DNA of 8,074 nt from assembly GCA_029939035.1 (NCBI GenBank), contig JAOZTS010000048.1, forward strand, positions 1 to 8,074, given 5' to 3'. A program made the translations under genes and the position numbers. The notes below the pieces were generated by a model. It made no database searches. It was not told the DNA's origin and worked only from the letters and a program-made list of their open reading frames with translations. How positions within the stretch are numbered: position 1 is the first letter of the stretch; every line of letters starts with the position of its first letter. Below are positions 1 through 6,809 of the stretch, piece after piece. The stretch is from Candidatus Altimarinota bacterium (lineage in GTDB: Bacteria; Patescibacteriota; Gracilibacteria; UBA1369; LOWO2-01-FULL-3).

Positions 1-1
1 C

Positions 2-1759
2 GGAAAAAAGGACTTTAACGCAATAAAAGCACTTCCTAGTAAAGACAAAGAAGCTGTTCTAAGCGCTGCTCCACATATGAACTTAGCCGACCACATGCAC
101 CAGTGCTTTTGGCTTGGCAACGAAAAACACAAAACCATTTACGTTAATCCAGTTTATAGAGAAGTTAGTGGGTACTCTTTAGAAGAATGCCTTGGAAAAC
201 CATCGGACTTTTGTTTTGACGAAGAAAGTAAAAAAGCTGTCGCGAAACATCATAAATTAAGAGACAAGGGACATTCATCCCAATATGAGGCTGATATAGT
301 AAGAAAAAATAAAGAAGTTATTACAGTTCTGGTTAGCGGCGCACCAACCAAAGAAGGCGGAACAATGGGAATCTTCACAAACATGAAATTAATGGACAAA
401 TTGAGCCGTAACGAACAAACATTGTTAAGTATTGTAGGATATAAAGATCTTCAAATTATTAAATCCCAGTTAAAACACGAAGAGCAAGACATGCTTATTA
501 AATATAGACACGCAATAACGCTGGCAAACACTATGGACCATGGATTCTGGATTGGGAATAAAAGCCACAAAACAATATTTGCCAACGCAATTTATCAAAA
601 AACAACCGGATATTCCCTAAAAGAATGCATAGGAAAGGCTTCGGATTTTTGTTTCGACGAAGAAAGTAAAAAGGCCATCTCCAAACACCACAAACTTCGA
701 AAAGCAGGTATTGCATCAAGATATGAAGCTACTTACGAGACCAAAAGCCACAAAAAAGTTCCAATTTTGGTAATTGGAACCCCAACCGAAAACGGAGGAA
801 GCTATGGAATGCACATAAACCTTACTAAGGTAAAAAAGCTACACGAACAAAAGAAAATATCGGATCAAATAATCAGAAGCTCTACAGAAGCCATAGTGAT
901 TCTTGGGAAAAATCACAGAATTAGATTATGGAACACCGGTGCCGAAAAAACATTCGGATACAAAGAACAAGAAGTTTTTGGAAAAAGACTCTCAAGTCTC
1001 GTCGTCCCAAAAGAACTGTGCGAAGAAAATAAAAAAGTCATTTCAGAGTTAGAAAAGAAGAAGTTTGTTAGAAACTTCGAGACAAAACGTATACACAAAA
1101 ATGGAGAAAAAATAGACGTTTCCCTTTCTATGACAAAAGTTACCGGATCCAGAGGTAGCTCAAAAGGTTACCTGGTCATCTATCAGGATATTACACAAAG
1201 GAAAAGAGTAAACACCGAACTTCAAAAAAGGTTCGAAGCCATCCAAGACGCATACAAAGAGCTCGGAATCCAAAAACGACAAACAGATTACATGAACGAA
1301 ATCACTGACATCGCAATTTCAACAGAAGGCATAGAAAAAGTTGGCAAACTAATAGTCAGCGCAACCTGCATGTTAACAAAATGTGACGGATCAATTCTGA
1401 GACTTCTCGGCCCAAAAAAGAAAACACTCAGGCTCCTCACATGCCTCGGGGTAAGCCACAAATGGCTAGACAAAAGCAAAACCACCATCGAAAACAGCCT
1501 CGCCGAAGACGCCTTCAAAACCCATAGACCTATAATTATCCAAGACATCGATTCCTCCACAAAACACCAAGGAATCAAATTGGTTAAAGCTCACAAATTC
1601 AAAGCTCTCATACTCATCCCACTTATGATGGAAGGAAAACCACTCGGGACACTCAGCATGTACGCTACTGATCCGGGAAAATTCCGCCTTATCGAAACAG
1701 AGTTTCTAGAAAACTTCGGTAAACAATGCTCCCTTGCGCTTTATATCAAAAAAAAGTAA
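2..1759 (+). CDS. PAS-PAS-PAS-GAF sensory protein, 5' truncated
   Basis: The frame is open from the left edge (25 codons precede the first ATG at 77), so the true start lies outside the window and the ATG at 77 falls inside a domain. Counting from that Met, PAS 1 covers about residues 1-105, PAS 2 about 145-255 and PAS 3 about 258-375, the last ending in the typical D-I-T-x-x-K/R-x linker. A short helical linker (about 375-405) leads to a GAF domain (about 405-557). PAS and GAF domains bind small ligands or cofactors and pass signals to a linked output domain. No histidine kinase, GGDEF, EAL, HTH or phosphatase domain follows: the protein stops right after GAF. Any output must lie upstream of the window or in a partner. 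No membrane segment is visible, so this portion is probably cytoplasmic. The gene ends 11 bp before the penicillin-binding protein gene, compatible with an operon. The ligand is unknown, and the PAS/GAF calls rest on fold-typical motifs read by eye. Confidence 0.85.
   Translation, partial: GKKDFNAIKALPSKDKEAVLSAAPHMNLADHMHQCFWLGNEKHKTIYVNPVYREVSGYSLEECLGKPSDFCFDEESKKAVAKHHKLRDKGHSSQYEADIVRKNKEVITVLVSGAPTKEGGTMGIFTNMKLMDKLSRNEQTLLSIVGYKDLQIIKSQLKHEEQDMLIKYRHAITLANTMDHGFWIGNKSHKTIFANAIYQKTTGYSLKECIGKASDFCFDEESKKAISKHHKLRKAGIASRYEATYETKSHKKVPILVIGTPTENGGSYGMHINLTKVKKLHEQKKISDQIIRSSTEAIVILGKNHRIRLWNTGAEKTFGYKEQEVFGKRLSSLVVPKELCEENKKVISELEKKKFVRNFETKRIHKNGEKIDVSLSMTKVTGSRGSSKGYLVIYQDITQRKRVNTELQKRFEAIQDAYKELGIQKRQTDYMNEITDIAISTEGIEKVGKLIVSATCMLTKCDGSILRLLGPKKKTLRLLTCLGVSHKWLDKSKTTIENSLAEDAFKTHRPIIIQDIDSSTKHQGIKLVKAHKFKALILIPLMMEGKPLGTLSMYATDPGKFRLIETEFLENFGKQCSLALYIKKK
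77..826 (+). repeat. Internal tandem duplication encoding PAS 1 and PAS 2
   Basis: The first two PAS domains are copies offset by 145 codons (435 bp). Matching blocks include FW(L/I)GN..HKTI, GYSL(E/K)EC(L/I)GK and an identical nonapeptide FCFDEESKK at residues 45-53 and 190-198, followed in both by a KHHKLR block. An identical run of about 17 bases (gacgaagaaagtaaaaa) survives near 218-234 and again one repeat period downstream. The third PAS domain lacks these signatures, so it is an older or independent domain. Confidence 0.8.
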
Positions 1760-1765
1760 GATAAT
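1734..1765 (+). promoter_or_regulatory. Weak candidate promoter for the penicillin-binding protein gene
   Basis: A -10-like GATAAT at 1760-1765 overlaps the stop codon of the sensor gene and ends five bases before the ATG at 1771. A poor -35-like TTGCGC at 1734-1739 is 20 bp upstream, longer than the ideal 17. If used, transcription would start at or next to the ATG and give a leaderless mRNA, as proposed for the channel gene downstream. In an A+T-rich genome such a hexamer can arise by chance, and read-through from the sensor gene is equally plausible. Confidence 0.2.
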
Positions 1766-1770
1766 TCGCG

Positions 1771-4596
1771 ATGTTAAAAAGATTCTTACCACATAAAGAC
1801 GTCAGTCTTTACAAAAAAATAGCATTCTGGGTTTTCACCGCACTTGTTGGTCTATTTCTACTCGGAGCTATAACTATTGGAGGGATGATTGCAATCCTCT
1901 CTATTGGGCTTCCAGATGTAGTAGATTTGGAAAATCTGACCGTTGCACAATCAACCGAAATCTTCGATAGAGAAGGTAACCTTTTATATACAATTCATGG
2001 AGAAGAAAACAGAGAACGAGTGGATTATGACGAAATTTCACCGTATTTAACACAAGCAACAGTCGCAATAGAGGACGACATGTTCTGGAAACACGGAGGT
2101 TTTGACGTTTTCGCGATTACAAAGGCAGCAATGTACGAAATCTTCGGCATTGGATCTCCTCGTGGAGGATCGACAATCACACAACAATACGTAAAAAACA
2201 CCTTCCTCTCATCGGAAAGAACATATACAAGAAAGGCAAAAGAACTCATTCTCTCCATTCGCCTTGAAAGAGTTTACGATAAGGAAGAAATCCTAGAACT
2301 GTATTTGAATAGAATTCCATACGGGAATAACGCTTATGGATGCCAAATTGCAGCTGAGATTTATTTTGATAAAGACGCAAAAGACCTTACTTTAGCCGAA
2401 AGCTCAATCCTTGCCGCACTTCCACAAGCACCAAGTCGATACAATCCTTATGGTAACAACAGACTCTCGCACCTATTAAAAGAATTCTCCGAAGAAGAAC
2501 TCGCATACAGAAACATCACAGGCGAAATAGATCTAGAAGAAGATGAATATGTAAGAGGATTAATCGGACAACACGTCGACCTCGGAAACGGTGAAACTAT
2601 CTACATCCAAGGACGATCAGATTTAGTTCTTAAACGAATGTACGACCTTGGAAACATCACAGCAGAAGAAAGACAAGAAGCCTTAAACGATCTACAAAAT
2701 CTCGTATTTAACAATTACCAAGAATCAATTACCCATCCACATTTCGTCCTATATATTAAACAAATTTTAGAAGACAAATATGGAAAAGACGTGGTAGAAC
2801 AAGGAGGATTAAAAGTCTACACAACAATTGATCCAGACATCCAAGAAACAGCAGAAGAAGTTGCCACAACATACGGAGATTCAAACGAAGAACGATTTGA
2901 CGCAAACAATCTCGCAATTCTCACAATCAACGCAAAAACTGGAGAAATCCTAGCAATGGTAGGATCTCGAGACTACTTCAACGAAGAAATTGACGGAAAC
3001 GTAAACGTAGTTGTAAGGCCAAGACAACCAGGTTCATCCTTCAAACCAATAGTTTATGCACAAGCTTTCTACAATGGGTACGCACCTGGAAACATAATTT
3101 ATGACATCCCAACAAAACTCGGAAGCAACAGACCGCAAAACTACGACGGCTCTTGGCAAGGACAAATCTCTGTCAGAAAAGCCCTTGGGCAATCCAGAAA
3201 TATCCCTGCAATTAAGGCATATTTCCTCGCTGGCGAACAAGACGAGATCATCGATCTAGCCGAAAAAATGGGAATAACAACGCTGAACAAATCACATAGT
3301 TATGGATATCCACTCGCACTGGGAGCAGGAGAAGTTCCTTTAATGCAAATGGTCACAGCCTACGGAACATTCGCAAACAACGGTAAAAAACCAGAATTAA
3401 CAGGGATCCTAAAAGTTGAAAACGCAAACGGAGACGTCCTCGAAGAACACATCCAAAAAGAATTCGATGAAGTTTTGGATCCACAAATTGCCTACCTCAT
3501 AAATGACATTCTTTCAGATCAAGAAGTAGGTGTCGGACCAAATCTTTATGTAGCCGGAAAACCTAACGCTGCAAAAACAGGTACTTCAACAAAAGAAAAC
3601 AAGATGGAGTCGGGAGGAACAGCTGTAAAGCCATCAGACGCCTGGACAATAGGATATACACCTACAATCGTTACAGGAGTTTGGGTAGGTAATACAGACG
3701 GAGCAGGTCTTGGATATAGCGCAAATGGTTATGACGCCGCATCCCCTATCTTCAACGCAGTTATGACAGAAGCCTTAAAAGACATTCCAGCAGAACCATT
3801 CCCAGAACCAGAAGGAATCAAACACGTGCAAGTTTCAAAAGCTTCAGGAAAATTACCAGGACCAACAACTCCTGCAACAATGATTACAACAGAAATTTTC
3901 CCAAGCTTCTCAGTTCCAACTGAAACCGAAAACTTATTCTTTACAGTAAAATTAGATAAAGTTTCAGGACTTCTCGCTACAGAATACACACCGGAAGAAG
4001 CAATCGAAGAAGTAACATTCCAAAATTACGAACCAATTGCAGACATGCTAAATTGGGCAAATGAAATCAAAGCTTATTACGAAAACTACGATACTTCCGG
4101 AACACTAAATGGCGTAAGAATAGGCGTTCCCCCAACAACATACGACAACGTACACACAGCAAACTCCGCTGCATCTTCGCCTTCTATCAGCATCTCAAAC
4201 CCTACTTCGCAAAGCGTCCTCCAAACAGGAAATTTCCTGGTCGAAGTAAGCGTAAACGCCGCAAACGGAGTAGATAGAGTAGAATTCTACCTCGACGATC
4301 AAAAAGAATTCTTCACAACAACAGCTCCATACAATGGCTATTTAAATATTTCAAAATTCCTCAAAGAAAATTCAAAACACTTAATAGTCGCAAAAGTCAT
4401 CGACAGCCTCGGCTACAGCTCACAATCAGCAATCGAAATCAAAATCGGCGACGGCTCATCAAGCGACGACAAAAAAGATGACAAGAAAGACAAAGACGAT
4501 AAAGACGACGAAGAAGAAACTCCTTCAGTCATCGTTGACCCGGAACCAGAATCAGAAGAAGAGGAATCAGAACCTTCTGTTGTAGTAGATCCATAA
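1771..4596 (+). CDS. Class A penicillin-binding protein (PBP1A type), bifunctional peptidoglycan synthase
   Basis: This membrane-anchored enzyme polymerises lipid II into glycan strands (GT51 domain) and cross-links the stem peptides (transpeptidase domain). A short cytoplasmic N-terminus and one transmembrane helix (about residues 16-45) precede GT51 (about 70-240). All GT51 motifs are present: EDxxFxxHxG with catalytic Glu101, GGSTITQQ (132-139), RKxxE with Glu158, EILELYLN (173-180) and the YGCQIAAEIYF block (189-199). The transpeptidase has the nucleophile motif SxxK (Ser422, Lys425), SRN (475-477) and KTGT (602-605), so both activities look intact. C-terminal to it are an Ig-like beta domain (about 803-893) and a Lys/Asp- then Glu/Pro-rich tail to residue 941, making the protein longer than many PBP1A enzymes. 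The ATG at 1771 has no Shine-Dalgarno sequence but starts right before the cytoplasmic tail and helix, as expected. It follows the PAS/GAF gene by 11 bp. The family assignment is near certain; the role of the C-terminal extension is unknown. Confidence 0.97.
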   Translation: MLKRFLPHKDVSLYKKIAFWVFTALVGLFLLGAITIGGMIAILSIGLPDVVDLENLTVAQSTEIFDREGNLLYTIHGEENRERVDYDEISPYLTQATVAIEDDMFWKHGGFDVFAITKAAMYEIFGIGSPRGGSTITQQYVKNTFLSSERTYTRKAKELILSIRLERVYDKEEILELYLNRIPYGNNAYGCQIAAEIYFDKDAKDLTLAESSILAALPQAPSRYNPYGNNRLSHLLKEFSEEELAYRNITGEIDLEEDEYVRGLIGQHVDLGNGETIYIQGRSDLVLKRMYDLGNITAEERQEALNDLQNLVFNNYQESITHPHFVLYIKQILEDKYGKDVVEQGGLKVYTTIDPDIQETAEEVATTYGDSNEERFDANNLAILTINAKTGEILAMVGSRDYFNEEIDGNVNVVVRPRQPGSSFKPIVYAQAFYNGYAPGNIIYDIPTKLGSNRPQNYDGSWQGQISVRKALGQSRNIPAIKAYFLAGEQDEIIDLAEKMGITTLNKSHSYGYPLALGAGEVPLMQMVTAYGTFANNGKKPELTGILKVENANGDVLEEHIQKEFDEVLDPQIAYLINDILSDQEVGVGPNLYVAGKPNAAKTGTSTKENKMESGGTAVKPSDAWTIGYTPTIVTGVWVGNTDGAGLGYSANGYDAASPIFNAVMTEALKDIPAEPFPEPEGIKHVQVSKASGKLPGPTTPATMITTEIFPSFSVPTETENLFFTVKLDKVSGLLATEYTPEEAIEEVTFQNYEPIADMLNWANEIKAYYENYDTSGTLNGVRIGVPPTTYDNVHTANSAASSPSISISNPTSQSVLQTGNFLVEVSVNAANGVDRVEFYLDDQKEFFTTTAPYNGYLNISKFLKENSKHLIVAKVIDSLGYSSQSAIEIKIGDGSSSDDKKDDKKDKDDKDDEEETPSVIVDPEPESEEEESEPSVVVDP
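4465..4593 (+). repeat. Low-complexity coding tail with duplicated PSV(I/V)VDP motif
   Basis: The last 43 residues of the penicillin-binding protein are of low complexity. A run of Asp and Lys (about 899-916) is followed by a Glu/Pro/Ser-rich stretch. The heptapeptide PSVIVDP (918-924, bases 4522-4542) recurs as PSVVVDP (935-941, bases 4573-4593), and the second copy is the exact C-terminus. Because the catalytic domains lie outside the membrane, this tail should also be outside. Confidence 0.75.
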
Positions 4597-4620
4597 AGTA
4601 GATTAGTTGCATCCGAGGGC

Positions 4621-4649
4621 TAGCCAGGAAGGGCTTTTCGTGGTATAAT
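4621..4649 (+). promoter_or_regulatory. Extended -10 promoter for the pentapeptide-repeat channel gene (leaderless)
   Basis: A perfect extended -10 element TGGTATAAT lies at 4641-4649 (TATAAT at 4644-4649). Exactly 17 bp upstream is TAGCCA (4621-4626), which matches four of six bases of the TTGACA -35 consensus. With the usual placement of the last -10 base at -7, transcription would start at 4656, the A of the ATG of the next gene. The promoter lies in the 59-bp gap after the penicillin-binding protein gene, so the channel and methyltransferase genes can be expressed separately from it. Confidence 0.7.
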
Positions 4650-4655
4650 AACTTG

Positions 4656-5672
4656 ATGATTTACACAAAAGAAAAAATAGAAGAACTCCGTCATAGATGG
4701 ACTACGCCAAAAGGTAAGAAGTTGATAAAAATTATCAAAAATTCAAGGTGCTACCTAAGTCCAGTCTTGTTCAGGGAAAAAGTAAAAAACTTCCCTGGAA
4801 TTAACGACACAGAGCTCGAAGACGAAATAGATTTGAGAGGAATCAACCTTTCTGGTTTCGACTTCCGAGTACCCATTCAAGAAGACGATGGGGGTTTCAC
4901 AGAAAACATCGCAATCCTTTCAAATATTCATTTCGAAGGCGCAATTCTCAAACACTGCACATTCCAAGATGGAAAAATACACAACTGTTTTTTTGAACAT
5001 ACCGACCTAACACATGCAGATTTCAAAAATGCCTCACTAAACGTATGCGGATTCCAACAAGCAAACTGTACAGGTATGGATTTAAACGGAGCAAAACTTA
5101 TAGACTGTAGTTTCGTAGAAGCAATTATCAAAGACATCACAAGTTCAACAACTCTAGTTGATCAAAAAAGCACATTTGGTAAAGAACTAAAATCCGAAAA
5201 AGAAGAAAACTACCATTTCGCTTCAATCGAATACAAACAAATAAAAGAGATGTACAAAAATTCATCCCTTCACACCCTAGCAGACCACTACCACTACAAA
5301 GAAATGAGTTCAAAAAGAAAAACAATGAGTCTAAAAAGCCCAGTCAGGTGGACCAACTTTATATTTGGAGATTTGTTATGCAAATATGGAACTTCATTTA
5401 TCAGAGTCATTATGGCGTCCTTCCTTATCATGATAGTTTGCGCCTTACTTTACACATTCAATGCGAGCCTTTTATTTCACAATGAACCATTAGAAATTCA
5501 CTCGTTCTGGAACTCTTTTTACTTCTCAATCGTAACATTCACAACCCTCGGTTACGGAGACTACCACGCTGTTGGGGCAATGCGATTTCTCGCAGCATCA
5601 GAAAGTTTCATTGGAGCTTCACTAATGGCCCTTTTCACAGTTATCGTTGCGAGAAACATCATTAGGGATTAA
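4656..5672 (+). CDS. Pentapeptide-repeat protein fused to a two-TM potassium channel pore
   Basis: The product has 338 residues from the ATG at 4656. A basic helical N-terminus (about 1-50) precedes a pentapeptide-repeat region (about 56-161) with recurring A/C-(D/N/T)-(L/F)-x-x units such as THADF, KNASL, TGMDL and NGAKL, expected to form a right-handed quadrilateral beta helix. A helical linker (about 190-235) leads to the channel: TM1 about 246-267, a pore helix, and the K+ selectivity filter TTLGYGD (296-302), then TM2 about 312-334. It ends a few residues after TM2, with no RCK or nucleotide-binding domain, so the cytoplasmic N-terminal solenoid is the only candidate gating or anchoring domain. 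Four subunits would be needed for a pore. A TTG at 4653 would add one residue, but the promoter position and ATG preference favour 4656. No Shine-Dalgarno is present. The methyltransferase gene follows after 12 bp. Potassium selectivity is inferred from the filter motif. Confidence 0.9.
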   Translation: MIYTKEKIEELRHRWTTPKGKKLIKIIKNSRCYLSPVLFREKVKNFPGINDTELEDEIDLRGINLSGFDFRVPIQEDDGGFTENIAILSNIHFEGAILKHCTFQDGKIHNCFFEHTDLTHADFKNASLNVCGFQQANCTGMDLNGAKLIDCSFVEAIIKDITSSTTLVDQKSTFGKELKSEKEENYHFASIEYKQIKEMYKNSSLHTLADHYHYKEMSSKRKTMSLKSPVRWTNFIFGDLLCKYGTSFIRVIMASFLIMIVCALLYTFNASLLFHNEPLEIHSFWNSFYFSIVTFTTLGYGDYHAVGAMRFLAASESFIGASLMALFTVIVARNIIRD

Positions 5673-5684
5673 TATTTGGCGGCT

Positions 5685-6236
5685 ATGAAAAAGAAAATCG
5701 CCAACTTATTAAAGGAGCTCGAATCAACACGAAAAACCTATTTCAACATTTCTCCCGAAACCGGAAAGTTTTTAAACCTATTAATCAAAGAACGAAAATA
5801 TAAAACCATCTTAGAAATCGGAGCATCAAACGGATACTCAGGAATCTGGATAGCAGAAGCCCTCTCACACGCCGAAGGACATCTGCACACGATCGAATCA
5901 AACGAAAAAAAGAGATACCCCCTGGCAAAAGAAAACTTCGAGCTCTCCAGCCTTTCCAAATATATCACTCTCATTCTCGGTCATGCACCGGAAGACCTCC
6001 CAGAGGCTCCCAAAACACTCGACATGGCCTTCTTCGACGCAACAAAGCACGAACATTTAAGCTATTTCAAAATCATCGGCCCGCGAATAAAAAAAGGCGG
6101 AATGATCATCACAGACAATATGATTTCCCACAAAAAAGAATTGAAAACCTATCGAGATCATATAGAAAAAGACCACAACTGGGATAGTGAGCTCATCCAC
6201 GTCGGAACCGGCCTTTTAATTAGCATCAAAAAATGA
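5685..6236 (+). CDS. SAM-dependent O-methyltransferase (COMT-like, family 3 type)
   Basis: This is a 183-residue class I methyltransferase with a Rossmann-like fold. Motif I, ILEIGASNGYSG (about 42-53), is the SAM-binding glycine-rich loop; Glu71 after the second strand is in the position that binds the SAM ribose. The pair Asp118 (FFDATK) and Asp144-Asn145 (ITDNM) matches the divalent-metal ligands of catechol and caffeoyl-CoA O-methyltransferases, and the GGMIITDN block is typical. The length is slightly below the usual 200-220 residues, mainly at the N-terminus. The substrate cannot be read from the sequence; a small hydroxylated aromatic or similar acceptor is the family norm. The ATG at 5685 is preferred over an in-frame TTG at 5676, because MKKK is a typical start and the TTG adds only three residues. 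It sits 12 bp after the channel gene, probably co-transcribed. Its last 21 bases overlap the 3' end of the opposite-strand pyrophosphatase gene. It ends with TGA. Confidence 0.88.
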   Translation: MKKKIANLLKELESTRKTYFNISPETGKFLNLLIKERKYKTILEIGASNGYSGIWIAEALSHAEGHLHTIESNEKKRYPLAKENFELSSLSKYITLILGHAPEDLPEAPKTLDMAFFDATKHEHLSYFKIIGPRIKKGGMIITDNMISHKKELKTYRDHIEKDHNWDSELIHVGTGLLISIKK

Positions 6237-6809
6237 TCGCACAGCACGGATAGCTTTTCCCCTGTGACTTACCAAATTCTTCTCATTCTCACTCAACGCC
6301 GCATACACCTTTTCACATCCTTCAGGTAAAAAACACGAACTCAAAGGAAGTCCGGCTATTATCGGTACCATCAATTTTTCAGTAATCAAACCACTGGTCT
6401 CTCCCTCAAAAAACTTCTCTTCACCATCATCAATCAAACACGCACTACACACGAACTTCGCTCCACGTTCTTCCTCCCCCTCCATTTTCTTCATAAAATA
6501 CTCAATCCACTCATCGTCACTCGCAGCCTCTCCAGCACCCCATCTCCGCGTCTTCACACCCAACTCCCCTTCCAAAGCATCAACCAATATCCCTGAGTCC
6601 TCAGCCAAAGTCAGCATCCCAACCTTATCAGAAAAATACACAGCCTTTTTTCGAGCATTCTCTGCAAACGTCAGCCCGTCCTCAACAAAATCCCCATCCT
6701 CCACATCCATATCCCCTAAAAATAAAAGTTCGAACGGTAACCCCCTAAAGACTTCCGAAATTTCTCCAAATTTCCCAGGGTTTTTCGTAGCTATGAGCAG
6801 TTCTTTCAT
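6216..6809 (-). CDS. rdgB: RdgB/HAM1-family non-canonical purine NTP pyrophosphatase (divergent)
   Basis: Family members hydrolyse dITP, ITP and XTP to monophosphates and so keep deaminated purines out of DNA and RNA. The 197-residue product equals the usual length. Diagnostic motifs are the N-terminal ATKNPGK phosphate-binding loop (7-13), TFAENARKKA (47-56), AEDSG with Asp71 (69-73), and SHRGKA near the C-terminus (181-186). The start at 6809 is fixed by the family N-terminus MKELLIATKN; an upstream in-frame ATG at 6917 would add 36 residues unlike the family. Two usual signatures are altered. The loop normally reading PGVYSAR is LGVKTRR (83-89), and the FGYDPIF base-recognition motif is replaced by LPLSSCF (154-160), although the surrounding spacing to SHRGKA is retained. 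The family is clear, but substrate preference could differ. The gene starts inside the 3' end of the upstream sigma-like gene (65-base overlap) with no visible Shine-Dalgarno, so translational coupling is likely. Confidence 0.9.
   Translation of the reverse strand: MKELLIATKNPGKFGEISEVFRGLPFELLFLGDMDVEDGDFVEDGLTFAENARKKAVYFSDKVGMLTLAEDSGILVDALEGELGVKTRRWGAGEAASDDEWIEYFMKKMEGEEERGAKFVCSACLIDDGEEKFFEGETSGLITEKLMVPIIAGLPLSSCFLPEGCEKVYAALSENEKNLVSHRGKAIRAVRSFFDAN

Noticed and set aside
4465..4593. Repetitive gac/aaa/gaa tract as a possible CRISPR or structural DNA repeat
   Set aside because: It is an in-frame low-complexity protein tail without spacer-repeat regularity.
4618..4638. Possible terminator after the penicillin-binding protein gene (AGCC/GGCT hairpin followed by TTTT)
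   Set aside because: The stem is only 4 bp with a 6-base loop and the T-run is four bases. It also overlaps the -35 of the downstream promoter, so it is too weak to call.
4653..4658. TTG at 4653 as start of the channel gene
   Set aside because: It adds one residue before an in-frame ATG, and the -10 geometry places transcription start on the ATG at 4656.
5676..5687. TTG at 5676 as start of the methyltransferase gene
   Set aside because: It adds three residues to a more typical MKKK start at 5685, and neither site has a Shine-Dalgarno sequence to support the rarer codon.
531..5974. Short - strand open frames inside the sensor, penicillin-binding protein, channel and methyltransferase genes
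   Set aside because: They lie entirely within well-supported + strand genes and show no recognisable domains; they look like chance shadows.
6234..6236. TGA recoded as glycine (Gracilibacteria/Absconditabacteria code)
   Set aside because: TGA closes the methyltransferase right after its normal C-terminus, and no gene needs an in-frame TGA to be read through.
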